Shown here: one piece after another, positions 8,951-19,369 of the stretch | Layout of the letters: every line of letters starts with the position of its first letter | Numbering within the stretch: position 1 is the stretch's first letter | Assembly: GCA_031270805.1 (NCBI GenBank) | Contig: JAISWK010000020.1 | Location: forward strand, 1 to 33,859 | Length of the DNA stretch: 33,859 nt | DNA from: Gracilibacteraceae bacterium | GTDB taxonomy: Bacteria; Bacillota; Desulfitobacteriia; Desulfitobacteriales; Syntrophobotulaceae | Direction: 5' to 3' | Translations under genes and position numbers: made by a program | Notes under the pieces: generated by a model | Databases searched by the model: none | What the model saw: only the letters and a program-made list of their open reading frames with translations | Told to the model about the DNA's origin: nothing

Positions 8951-10647
8951 CGGCTCATACCTCCCAGGATCATCTGATCCAGCCGGGCCCCGGCCGGCAC
9001 CATCGGCAGCACATCCTCGTCTTCCGGGATCAGAATCTCCGTCAGCACCGGCCCAGCGCAGCCGAGCGCCTCCCGCAGCGTTTCCGTCAATCGCTCGGGT
9101 TCCGTAACGCGCAGCCCGCGCACCCCCATCGCCTCCGCCAGGCGGACAAAATCCGTCTTGGTCGGGATATGGGAGCAGGCGTAGCGCCCGCCAAAGAAAT
9201 TGCGCTGCCATTGGGCCACCATGCCGAGATAACGGTTATTCAGGATAAAGAGTTTGACCGGCAGGTTCAAATCCGCCAGCGTACTCAATTCCTGGCAATT
9301 CATCATGAAGCCGCCGTCGCCGGCGACGCAAATGACCTGACGGCCCGGATTGCCGACCTGGGCCCCGATAGCGGCCGGCAGGCCGAAGCCCATCGTGCCG
9401 AGTCCGCCGGAAGTGACAAAGGAGCGGGGCTGGCGAAAAGCAAAAAACTGGGCCGCCCACATCTGGTGCTGCCCCACGTCCGTGACCAGGACGGCCCGTC
9501 GATCCGCCAGCCGGCTCAATTCCAGGAGCGCCGCCTGGGGCATGACATAACCCTTCCGGGGCTCAAAACTGAGCGGCTGCTCTTTTTGCCAGAGCTCCAG
9601 CTGTTCCTGCCAGGGCCGGAGGCGGCGGCGCCATTCCTGCCGCGGCGTTTCCCGCACCCGTTCGAGCAGGGAGCGGAGCGACCAGCGCAGATCGCCCACT
9701 ATTTTGAGATCCGCCACCACGTTCTTGTTGATCTCGGCCGGGTCGATATCCAGGTGGACGATGTCCGCTTGCACGGCAAAATCTTCCAGCAAACCGGTGA
9801 CGCGGTCGTCAAAACGCACGCCGCAGCCGATGAGCAAATCCGTCGCCTTGGTCGAAAGATTGCCCGCATAGGCGCCGTGCATCCCAATCATGCCAAAAAA
9901 ACGCGGATTGTCGTTGGCGACGCAGCCGTAGCCCATCAGGCTCGTCACGGTGGGCACGCCGGTGTAATCGACTATTTCCCGCATCAGCGCCGCCGTGTCG
10001 GAGAGGTTGACCCCGCCGCCGACGAAAAAAAGAGGTTTTTCCGCCGCTTGCAGCTTCCGGGCCAGCGCCGCCACCGCTTCCTCGTCGCCGACCGTCGGGG
10101 GCGTATAGCCTCTGAGTAGCACGGTTTCCGGATAGTCAAACTCCGTGACCGCCACGAACACGTCTTTGGCGATATCGACCAGGACAGGCCCGGGCCGGCC
10201 GCTGCCCGCGATAAAAAACGCTTCTTTCAGGGTGCGGGCCAGTTGGGCGACGTCCTTGACCAGGTAATTATGCTTCGTCACCGGCGTGCTGATGCCGCTG
10301 GTGTCGGCTTCCTGAAAAGAGTCGCGCCCAATCAGCGGGACTATGACCTGACCGGTAATGACCACGAGCGGGATCGAATCCATGTAAGCCGTGGCAATCC
10401 CGGTGATGAGATTGGTGGCCCCGGGGCCGGAGGTGGCCACGCAAACCCCGGTGCGGCCCGTGGTGCGGGCGTAGCCGTCGGCGGCGTGAGCGGCGGCCTG
10501 TTCGTGTTTGGGCAGTATATGGGGAAACCCGTCGGCGTAAAAAGCGTCGTAGAGCGGCAGCACCGCCCCGCCGGGATAACCGAACACAAATTCAACTTTT
10601 TCCCTTTTAAGACATTCTATAACAATTTGCGCGCCGCTGAGCAGCAT
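8947..10647 (-). CDS. ilvB: Acetolactate synthase large subunit (ThDP-dependent)
   Basis: FGYPGGAVLPLYDAF...HEQAAAHAADGYARTTGRTGVCVATSGPGATNLITGIATAYMDSIPLVVITGQV. Confidence 0.96.
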   Translation of the reverse strand: MLLSGAQIVIECLKREKVEFVFGYPGGAVLPLYDAFYADGFPHILPKHEQAAAHAADGYARTTGRTGVCVATSGPGATNLITGIATAYMDSIPLVVITGQVIVPLIGRDSFQEADTSGISTPVTKHNYLVKDVAQLARTLKEAFFIAGSGRPGPVLVDIAKDVFVAVTEFDYPETVLLRGYTPPTVGDEEAVAALARKLQAAEKPLFFVGGGVNLSDTAALMREIVDYTGVPTVTSLMGYGCVANDNPRFFGMIGMHGAYAGNLSTKATDLLIGCGVRFDDRVTGLLEDFAVQADIVHLDIDPAEINKNVVADLKIVGDLRWSLRSLLERVRETPRQEWRRRLRPWQEQLELWQKEQPLSFEPRKGYVMPQAALLELSRLADRRAVLVTDVGQHQMWAAQFFAFRQPRSFVTSGGLGTMGFGLPAAIGAQVGNPGRQVICVAGDGGFMMNCQELSTLADLNLPVKLFILNNRYLGMVAQWQRNFFGGRYACSHIPTKTDFVRLAEAMGVRGLRVTEPERLTETLREALGCAGPVLTEILIPEDEDVLPMVPAGARLDQMILGGMSR

Positions 10648-10660
10648 TGGCCCTCCCCTT

Positions 10661-11008
10661 TCATATTTCGTATACGCCGCCCACCACCGTCCGCTCCGTC
10701 CGGGGAAAATAGCGGCGGGCCTCGGCTTCCATCGCCTCCGGGCCGCCCAGGTGAGGAAAATGCGTCAGCAAAAGCCGCCCGGCGCCGGCGGCCAGCGCCA
10801 GTTCCGCCGCCTGGCGCGTCGTCAGATGGCCGGGGAAAAGACCGGCTTCCTTTTCAAACATCGAGGTTTCGCAAAGCAGAACATCCGCCTCCCGGCAAAA
10901 ATCGCCCCAATCCGTCTCCGGCCCCGCGTCCCCCGTGTAAACCAGAACCTTGCCCCCTTGTTCCAGGCGCAGCGCCAAATTGTACTCGCCTAAAACCGTT
11001 AATTTCAT
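10661..11008 (-). pseudogene. Internally deleted MBL-fold (RNase Z-like) hydrolase; may be a remnant
   Basis: MKLTVLG is joined directly to EYNLALRLEQGGKVLVYTGDAGPETDW...LLLTHFPHL. The central part with the HxHxDH metal motif is missing; only 115 aa. Confidence 0.65.
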
Positions 11009-11009
11009 C

Positions 11010-13247
11010 TCAAGCCGTTCCCGCCCGTTTTTCCCCGAACAGCTTCTTCAACTCCAACACGAGCTGGCTGGAGAGAAAAATCGTGGAATAAGCGCCGTAA
11101 GCCACGCCGACGATCATGGCCGCGGCAAAAAGCCGGGTGGACTCCCCACCCAGGATAAGGATGGAAAAAAGCGCGATCATCATGGCCAGCGTCGTGTTCA
11201 CGGAGCGGCCCATCGTCTGCCAGATCGACTTGTCCACCATATCCTCAAAGCTGTCGCGCCGCTTCAGTTTTTTCTCATTTTCCCTGATCCGGTCATAAAT
11301 AACCACCGTGTCGTTGATATCATAACCGAAAACGGTCAGCACCGCCGCGATAAAGGTGGAATCGACCTGCCACTGAAAGAGGGAGAAAACCCCGGCCACA
11401 ATCAGCACGTCCTGCAGCAGGGTCAGGATACCGGCAATGGCGTAATTGAGGCGGAAACGGAAGGCGATATAGGCCAGCATGAGGATCGTGGCGACAATGA
11501 GGGCCCGGATGGCCGAACCGCGCAGTTCCGCCCCGATGGAGGGTCCCACCGTATCCTCCTGCACATTTTCCCGGGCAAATTCCCCGACCCCGGCCAGGGC
11601 CAGCAAAAATTCCTCCCGCGAGTCGTCCGTCAGTTCCGGCAGACGGATCAGGGCGGCCGTGTCGCCGTCCGAAAGCTGCACCGTCCCCGCCATCCCCTGA
11701 TCGGCCAGCACGGCGGAAATCCCTTCCTGCGGCACCGGCGCGTTAAAAGTAATGTCCAGGATCGTGCCGCCCGTGAAATCAATCCCCAGGTTCAGGCCGC
11801 GCACCCCGAGCGAACCCAGGGAAACGACCGCCAGAATCGCCGCGACGATATACCAGGTCTTCCGCCGGGAAACGATATTGAAATAGTATTTGCGCGCGGT
11901 TTTGACATCCTCGTAGGTCTCCCCCTCGACCGCGACGATCGCCTCGCTTTTGGCCCGGCGCCGGCTTTCCGCCTTGGAGGGGGGCTGGATTTCGGCCGCC
12001 GGAGCAACCGGGGTCGACCGCTCTTTTACCCCGAACCATTTTTTCCCGATCCGGGGATTGAGGCCGACACACCAGCGCATGACCATGCGGGAAAAGGTCA
12101 CGGCCGTAAAAAGGCTGGTCAGGATACCGATGCCCAGGATCAGGGCAAAACCCTTGATCATGGACGTGCCGAGGACAAAGAGGGTGCCGGCGGCGAAGAG
12201 CGTCGTAATATTGGAATCAAACACCGTGATGAAGGCCCGGCTGAAAGCGGCGTCCACCGCGGCGCGCGGGGATTTGCCCATGCGCAGTTCCTCTTTCAGC
12301 CGCTCGTAAATGATGATATTCAAATCGACGGCCATGCCGATGGAGAGGACAAACCCGGCTATGCCCGGCAGGGTCAGCACCGCGCCGATCCCTTTCAGCA
12401 GCCAGAGGACGATGAGGGAAAAGGCGAGGATGGCAAAAGAAGCCACGAGACCGGGCAGACGATAGAGAATTATGACAAAAATGAAGATCAGCCCGACCGC
12501 CACCGCACAAGCCTGCAGACTGCGGGCCAGCGAATCACTGCCCAAAAGCGCGCCCACCTGCCGTCTTTCCACGATATTGAAACTGACCGGCAGAGCGCCG
12601 GAGCGGAGCAGGATGGCGTGTTCCATCGCTTCTTCCAGCGAGGCGTATCCGGTGATGCGGCCCGAGCCTCCCGTGATCGGCTCCTGGATCGTCGGATTGG
12701 TCAAAAGTTCTTCATCCAGGTAGACGCCCAGGTGCTGATTGACCATCGTCCGCGTCAGTTCGGCAAAAATCTCCGTCCCCTCGCTGTCCAGCGAGAACTC
12801 GATTACCGCCGCGCCGGCGTAATCCTGGTCCAGGCGCCCGTCCGCCCGCGTCAGGTGTGACCCGTCCATAAGTATTTCACCCGCGTCGTTGCGGAAAGTC
12901 AGTTTCGCCGTTGTGCGCAATATTTCCACCGCGTCGTCCGGATTATCGACGCCGGCTATCTCCACGATCAAGCGATCCTTGACATAGTCGATTTCCAGGT
13001 GCGGCTCCGAAACACCCAGTTCGTTGATCCGGCGCTCGATCACCGCCCGCGAGTCGTCCAGGTTTTCGTCGGTCACTTCGGAACCCTCGTCCGGCACGGC
13101 CTGCAAAGCCAGGTGGACGCCGCCGCGCAAATCCAGCCCCAGCGGGATGCCGTTTTCCGCGCTGGTCAGAGGGGCGACGGACAAGCCGGCGGCGACCGCG
13201 AGCAGCACGACCGTGACAAAGAGTTTCACTCCGTTCCTTCGATTCAT
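11010..13247 (-). CDS. secDF: Protein translocase subunit SecDF, single fused polypeptide
   Basis: GIPLGLDLRGGVHLALQ (SecD) and LNLGIDFTGGTILDITF...GYDINDTVVIYDRIREN (SecF) in one 745-aa ORF. Confidence 0.95.
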   Translation of the reverse strand: MNRRNGVKLFVTVVLLAVAAGLSVAPLTSAENGIPLGLDLRGGVHLALQAVPDEGSEVTDENLDDSRAVIERRINELGVSEPHLEIDYVKDRLIVEIAGVDNPDDAVEILRTTAKLTFRNDAGEILMDGSHLTRADGRLDQDYAGAAVIEFSLDSEGTEIFAELTRTMVNQHLGVYLDEELLTNPTIQEPITGGSGRITGYASLEEAMEHAILLRSGALPVSFNIVERRQVGALLGSDSLARSLQACAVAVGLIFIFVIILYRLPGLVASFAILAFSLIVLWLLKGIGAVLTLPGIAGFVLSIGMAVDLNIIIYERLKEELRMGKSPRAAVDAAFSRAFITVFDSNITTLFAAGTLFVLGTSMIKGFALILGIGILTSLFTAVTFSRMVMRWCVGLNPRIGKKWFGVKERSTPVAPAAEIQPPSKAESRRRAKSEAIVAVEGETYEDVKTARKYYFNIVSRRKTWYIVAAILAVVSLGSLGVRGLNLGIDFTGGTILDITFNAPVPQEGISAVLADQGMAGTVQLSDGDTAALIRLPELTDDSREEFLLALAGVGEFARENVQEDTVGPSIGAELRGSAIRALIVATILMLAYIAFRFRLNYAIAGILTLLQDVLIVAGVFSLFQWQVDSTFIAAVLTVFGYDINDTVVIYDRIRENEKKLKRRDSFEDMVDKSIWQTMGRSVNTTLAMMIALFSILILGGESTRLFAAAMIVGVAYGAYSTIFLSSQLVLELKKLFGEKRAGTA

Positions 13248-13272
13248 AGCAAAAAAGTACTCCTTCCGTCGC

Positions 13273-13674
13273 TTATCGCTTGTCGCCCTTGCGCACGAAC
13301 ATTCCCTTTTTCTGGAATTGGGGGAATCCCTCGCGCCAGTCGCGGTTCGTAATGTTTTGCACGGCCGCTTTCAAAAACTTGATCTCCACTTCCGGCGCCA
13401 CGCGCAGGACGATCGCTTCATCATCATCCTCGTCCTCGTTCACCTGCACCACGACGCCGTGAATTCCTCCGATCGTGACGACGTCGTCCCCCGGGCGGAT
13501 ATCGCTCAGCATGGCCCGTTTTTCATTCACCTGCTTGCTCTGGGGCCGGATGGCGATAAAATAAAACACCCCGATAAACAAGACGATAAGGACAATGCTG
13601 TTCAGGCCAAAGCCCGGAGCGGCGGCGGCGGCGTCTCCCGCCGCTGTGTTGACGATTGCGTTTGCTGATCCCAT
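13273..13674 (-). CDS. yajC: Preprotein translocase subunit YajC
   Basis: IVLFIGVFYFIAIRPQSKQVNEKRAMLSDIRPGDDVVTIGGIHGVVVQV; adjacent to secDF. Confidence 0.93.
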   Translation of the reverse strand: MGSANAIVNTAAGDAAAAAPGFGLNSIVLIVLFIGVFYFIAIRPQSKQVNEKRAMLSDIRPGDDVVTIGGIHGVVVQVNEDEDDDEAIVLRVAPEVEIKFLKAAVQNITNRDWREGFPQFQKKGMFVRKGDKR

Positions 13675-13706
13675 AAGTTATTCCTCCTGCTAAAATATTA
13701 CTGGCG

Positions 13707-13858
13707 TCTCTGTTTCTCCGTAGGGGCGGATGGCAATCCGCCTGTTTTTTCCTATAATCCGCGTCAGGGGCGCCCCATGCGATACCTTGGGGGACGCGGG
13801 ACGATTGCCATCGTCCCCTACGCCCTTAAAACTCATCCCCTACGCCCTTAAAAACTCA
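13707..13858. repeat. Tandem ~152-bp repeat, unit 1
   Basis: tctctgtttctccgtaggggcggatggcaatccgcc...ggacgattgccatcgtcccctacgcccttaaaactcatc; near-identical to the following unit. Confidence 0.93.
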
Positions 13859-15164
<1,306 letters not shown>

Positions 15165-15265
15165 TTACCATTAGCAACAGCTTTTTTCAATGCTTTTTCC
15201 GGGGCAATTTTCAACTGCTTAAATATTCCTTCTGATGAGTTAGGGGCTAGTGCTTTCTTGATATA

Positions 15266-15297
15266 TCTTTTATACCGCATACACAAAAATTTGTCAA
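15266..15297 (-). promoter_or_regulatory. Vegetative promoter for the tgt operon (TTGACA-N17-TATAAA)
   Basis: On the minus strand, ttgaca (15297-15292), 17-nt spacer, tataaa (15274-15269). Confidence 0.7.
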
Positions 15298-15429
15298 GAC
15301 ATGGTTATAACCTGTTGGCGGAGGTAGGCAGGCGGGACATGTAAATATAATGTACATATACGCATATTTAATAAACAAAAAAAGTATACACATCGGCCGC
15401 TCAAGCACAAAGAATAAGGCTTTATGATC

Positions 15430-15445
15430 TGGCACGCTTGTTGCA
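15430..15445 (+). promoter_or_regulatory. Sigma-54 (-24/-12) promoter of the catabolic operon
   Basis: TGGCACGcttgTTGCA: GG-N10-GC spacing, essentially the full consensus; 35 bp upstream of the first operon ATG. Confidence 0.88.
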
Positions 15446-15479
15446 TTATATAATTGTGGGTAAAGAGAGGAGGCGTTAT

Positions 15480-16400
15480 ATGAAATATCGCAAACTCGGA
15501 AAAACCGGACTCGACGTTTCGGTAGTGGGCGTTGGAACCTGGCAGTATTGCGGCGATTGGGGCCGATCCTTTACCGCCCGGGAAGTGGGCGGCATCCTCG
15601 GCTCGGCGCAGGCCAGCGGGATTAACCTAGTAGATACGGCTGAATGTTACGGCGATCACCGCTCGGAACAGCTGATCGGCGAGGCGTTGCCGGGGCGGCG
15701 CGCCGACTGGCTTATTGCCACCAAATTCGGGCACGCCTACGACCGGAGCGGCGCCAAGCACCAGGATTTTTCAGCGGCCGGAGTACGGGAACAACTGGCC
15801 GCTTCTCTCAAAGCGCTACGCACCGACTACGTGGATATTTTGCTTTTTCATTCCGGCGACAACGAGCAGCTGGAAAACCAAGATCTTTGGGCCATGCTCT
15901 CCAGGCAGCGGGAAGCCGGTCTGATCCGCTATTTGGGCCTGTCTTTGCATCCCGATATCCAAAATAACGTATATCAAACCGCTAAGGCCGCCGAATACGG
16001 CTTGGATGTGATTGAGGTGCTATACAACCGGTTGGAGCGCACAGCCGAAGACGCCGTACTGCCCATGTGCCGGGAATACGGACTAGGCGTACTCAGCCGA
16101 GTACCGCTCTCCAGCGGTTATTTAAGCGGCAAATACAGCCCGGACAGCGTCTTTGCGTCGGATGATGTACGAGAAAGCTATCATAATCGGGATGAGCGCC
16201 GGGAAAAACTGCTGCGGGCGGAAAAAATAAAGCGCTACGAAGTACCCGCAGGTGTCGTAATGGCGCAGTGGGCTATCGCCTGGCCCCTGCGCAACCCGAC
16301 GGTATGTTCGGTAATCGGCGGCTATAAAAACGAAGCCCAGTTGCAAGATGCCGTTCAGGCCGCAGCGATGGCCGCAGAAAGTGGTGAAGGCTTTGATTGA
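15480..16400 (+). CDS. Aldo/keto reductase
   Basis: MKYRKLGKTGLDVSVVGVGTWQYCGDWG...LVDTAECYGDHRSEQLIGEAL...IATKFGH; RBS gagaggaggc upstream. Confidence 0.92.
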   Translation: MKYRKLGKTGLDVSVVGVGTWQYCGDWGRSFTAREVGGILGSAQASGINLVDTAECYGDHRSEQLIGEALPGRRADWLIATKFGHAYDRSGAKHQDFSAAGVREQLAASLKALRTDYVDILLFHSGDNEQLENQDLWAMLSRQREAGLIRYLGLSLHPDIQNNVYQTAKAAEYGLDVIEVLYNRLERTAEDAVLPMCREYGLGVLSRVPLSSGYLSGKYSPDSVFASDDVRESYHNRDERREKLLRAEKIKRYEVPAGVVMAQWAIAWPLRNPTVCSVIGGYKNEAQLQDAVQAAAMAAESGEGFD

Positions 16401-17931
16401 GACGATTATCCGGGCTAATAATTATATGGACTCGATCTTTTTAATGCGGGCCTCACGGGAGATGCAGCAAATAAGCGGTGTTCGCAAAGCTGTGGCTGTG
16501 ATGGGTACGGACATGAACAAAACCGTGTTGGAAGAATTTGGGGTTGACGCCGAGATGGTCGCCGGAACCAGTCCCAACGATCTGATCCTGGCGCTTGATA
16601 TTCAGGATAAAAGTGTGCTGAAAGAAGCGCAGAGCAGCTTGACCGCTCTTTTAACCCAAAAGGAGCCGACTGCGGCGGTCGAGCGAACATATCAGACATT
16701 GCGCCATGCGCTCAGGGAGACGCCTGAAGCCAATCTGGCGGTTATTTCGCTGCCCGGCCAGTTCGCGGCGGCAGAGGCGCGAACCGCCTTGGAGCATGGT
16801 ATGCATGTCTTTATCTTCAGCGACGGCGTTCCGTTGGCCGACGAACTGGAACTCAAGCGTCTGGGCCGCGCAAAAGACCTGTTGGTCATGGGTCCCGGCG
16901 CCGGAACCGCGATTATTGATCAGATCGCCATCGGTTTGATGAGCAAAGTCCGCCCAGGCCGAATCGGGATTGTCGCCGCCAGCGGCAGCGGTCTGCAGGA
17001 AGTGGCGATACTCATTCATCAGGCGGGCTTGGGTGTTTCGCAGGCCATCGGCGCCGGCGGTCGTGATTTGAGTGGGGAGGTCGGCGGCAGTACCATGCTG
17101 CAAGGTATACGTTTCCTGCTCGCGGATAGCGCAACGGATGTCGTGGTTCTAATCTCCAAGCCGCCGCATCCGGACACGGCGGCCAAAATGTTTGCCGCCG
17201 TGGAAAATTGCGGCAAGCCGGTGGTGGTTTTCTTCTTGGGGGGCGAACCTCCGCAGCGGGCGGGGATATATGCGACAGCGACGCTGGAGGAGGCGGCGGT
17301 CGTCGCTTGCCGTCTCGCGAAGGGCGAAGAACCGGCAAGAGGTGATTTCGTTTCCGATCTCAAACAGGAACTGATTACACTGGCGGCGGCGGAAAAGTCC
17401 AAACTGAAACCGGAGCAAAAATACATGCGCGGCTTGTTCTGCGGCGGCACCCACAGTGAAGAAGCGATTCTTCTGTTGGCAGGTTTTGTGCCGCATCTGC
17501 ATTCCAATATAAAAATCGGGCAATCAGTCCTGCTCGCCGATCGGCGTCAAAGCCGGCAGAACTCGCTGGTGGATATGGGCGACGAAGAATTTACCAAGGG
17601 CAGGCCGCATCCGGTCATGGATCCTTCGATCTTGAATGACCGTTTGCTGCAGGAAGGGGCCGATCCCGAGGTGGGGGTGATTCTGTTTGATTTGCTGCTG
17701 GGCTACGGCGTACACAAAGATCCGGTGGGAACCATTGAGGCAACGCTCCGGACGATAAACCGCAACGCGGCGTCCGCCGGCCGCTATATCAGTTTAATTG
17801 CTTCGGTTTGCGGCACCGATCTGGATCCGCAGGGTTGCGCGGAACAAAAACGCCGTCTCACCGACTTGGGCGTCGTCGTTTTGCCGAGTAACGCGCGGGC
17901 GGCGTTGCTGGCGGGCCTGATCGTTTCCTGA
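16384..17931 (+). CDS. fdrA: FdrA-like protein (AllF homologue, CoA-synthetase-like fold); likely GTG start, ORF track gives 16348
   Basis: YMDSIFLMRASREMQQISGVRKAVAVMGTDMNKTVLEEFG...GPGAGTAIIDQIAIGLMSKVRPGRIGIVAASGSGLQEV...AIGAGGRDLSGEVGGSTMLQGI; followed by DUF1116. Confidence 0.88.
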   Translation: MKALIETIIRANNYMDSIFLMRASREMQQISGVRKAVAVMGTDMNKTVLEEFGVDAEMVAGTSPNDLILALDIQDKSVLKEAQSSLTALLTQKEPTAAVERTYQTLRHALRETPEANLAVISLPGQFAAAEARTALEHGMHVFIFSDGVPLADELELKRLGRAKDLLVMGPGAGTAIIDQIAIGLMSKVRPGRIGIVAASGSGLQEVAILIHQAGLGVSQAIGAGGRDLSGEVGGSTMLQGIRFLLADSATDVVVLISKPPHPDTAAKMFAAVENCGKPVVVFFLGGEPPQRAGIYATATLEEAAVVACRLAKGEEPARGDFVSDLKQELITLAAAEKSKLKPEQKYMRGLFCGGTHSEEAILLLAGFVPHLHSNIKIGQSVLLADRRQSRQNSLVDMGDEEFTKGRPHPVMDPSILNDRLLQEGADPEVGVILFDLLLGYGVHKDPVGTIEATLRTINRNAASAGRYISLIASVCGTDLDPQGCAEQKRRLTDLGVVVLPSNARAALLAGLIVS

Positions 17932-17944
17932 AAGGAGCTGGAAA

Positions 17945-19357
17945 ATGGAGGACAGGCGGATTATTCACGGCCCGATAGTGGCAGTTAATCTGGGATTGCA
18001 GGGTTTTGCCGACGGACTGGCGGAACAAGGGGTACGCACGTTGCAAATCGACTGGCGACCGCCGGTTGACCCGCAGCTGAGTACAGCTTGGCGGCGTTTT
18101 CAGGATCGAGGGAGAGGGCGCCAAACCGAACAGGCCAATCTTGAGGCTTTAGCGCGGCTGCAGGCCGCCGAGCCTTATTGGGTCGGCGTCAAACGCGTAA
18201 AAGACGCGGTTCCCGGGATTAAATCCCATATGATTTTGCATGCCGGACCGCCCATCGCCTGGGAAGACATGATTCCCATCCAGCGCCAAGGCGTTATCGG
18301 CGGGATATTGCATGAAAAATTGGCCGTCACGAAAGAAGAAGCCGCCGGTTTGGCGGAGAGCGGCGAGATCGAACTGGCTTCGGCCAACGATTTTTTCTGT
18401 GTCGGCGCCGGCGCCGGCATAATCACCCCCAATATGGTGATCAATGTCAGCCGCGACCGGAAAACCGGCTTGGAAGGCTACTGCATTCCCTTTGAAGGTC
18501 GGGTGGGGCTGGGAGTCTGGGGCGTTTACAACACGGAAGTCGAAGCCAATCTGCAGATTATTGAGAATGAGTTTGCGCCGGCGGTGGACGCGGCGTTGAG
18601 CCATTGCGGCGGCATCAATATCAAGAGCATCATCGCCCGCAGTATGCAGATGAATGACGAGATCCACACCAGGCAGACCGCCGCCGGTTTAATTCTGGTC
18701 AGTGAAATTGTGTCGCCGCTATTGGATCTGGGTTTGGATTACGAATTAGTCAAAAAATGCGTCGCGCAATTTACCGCCACTGAGCGCTGGTTTCACCCGC
18801 TGGGCATGTCCGGCGGCATGGCGGCGGCCCGCAGCATTAAAGGTCTGGAGTATTGCTCGGTGGTCACGTCCATCGCCCAAAACGGCGTCGAAACCGGGAT
18901 CAAAGTCGCTGCACTGGGTGAGCGGTGGTTCAAAGCGCCGGCGCCTCGCTTTGTCGGCCAGTATTTCTCCAGCGAGTGGGGCCCCGACGACGCAACGCCT
19001 TACATGGGCGACAGTACTGTGACCGAGGTGGTCGGTATGGGGGCGTTCGCGGCGGCGGCGGCGCCGGCGGTTTTACGTCTCCGGGGCGGCGGTTATCGCG
19101 AAGCAATCGCCCAAAGTGAGGAATTGAGCAATATCACCGTCGGCCGTAACGCTAACTACCCCATTCCTTTGCTGGATTTTCAAGGCCCGCCTATGGGCAT
19201 TGATATAGTCAAAGTGGCGGAGACCGGCATTACCCCAATCTGTCACGGCGGGATTATATCAAAAACCGGCGGCCAGATCGGCGCCGGCGCGGCTCGTTAT
19301 CCGATTGAACACTATTTGGCGGCTACCGCCGCTTACCTGGAAAAATACACGGAGTAA
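17945..19357 (+). CDS. DUF1116 family protein (YlbE/AllG-like)
   Basis: TLQIDWRPPVDPQL...FFCVGAGAGIITPNMVINVSRD...MQMNDEIHTRQTAAGLIL...CHGGIISKTGGQIGAGAARYP; adjacent to fdrA as in E. coli. Confidence 0.88.
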   Translation: MEDRRIIHGPIVAVNLGLQGFADGLAEQGVRTLQIDWRPPVDPQLSTAWRRFQDRGRGRQTEQANLEALARLQAAEPYWVGVKRVKDAVPGIKSHMILHAGPPIAWEDMIPIQRQGVIGGILHEKLAVTKEEAAGLAESGEIELASANDFFCVGAGAGIITPNMVINVSRDRKTGLEGYCIPFEGRVGLGVWGVYNTEVEANLQIIENEFAPAVDAALSHCGGINIKSIIARSMQMNDEIHTRQTAAGLILVSEIVSPLLDLGLDYELVKKCVAQFTATERWFHPLGMSGGMAAARSIKGLEYCSVVTSIAQNGVETGIKVAALGERWFKAPAPRFVGQYFSSEWGPDDATPYMGDSTVTEVVGMGAFAAAAAPAVLRLRGGGYREAIAQSEELSNITVGRNANYPIPLLDFQGPPMGIDIVKVAETGITPICHGGIISKTGGQIGAGAARYPIEHYLAATAAYLEKYTE

Positions 19358-19369
19358 CGGGGGAGTAAG

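Noticed and set aside
10950-12860. 636-aa plus-strand ORF antisense to secDF
   Set aside because: Low-complexity, charged, Gly/Arg/His-rich translation with no domain signature; a typical antisense shadow of a GC-rich gene.
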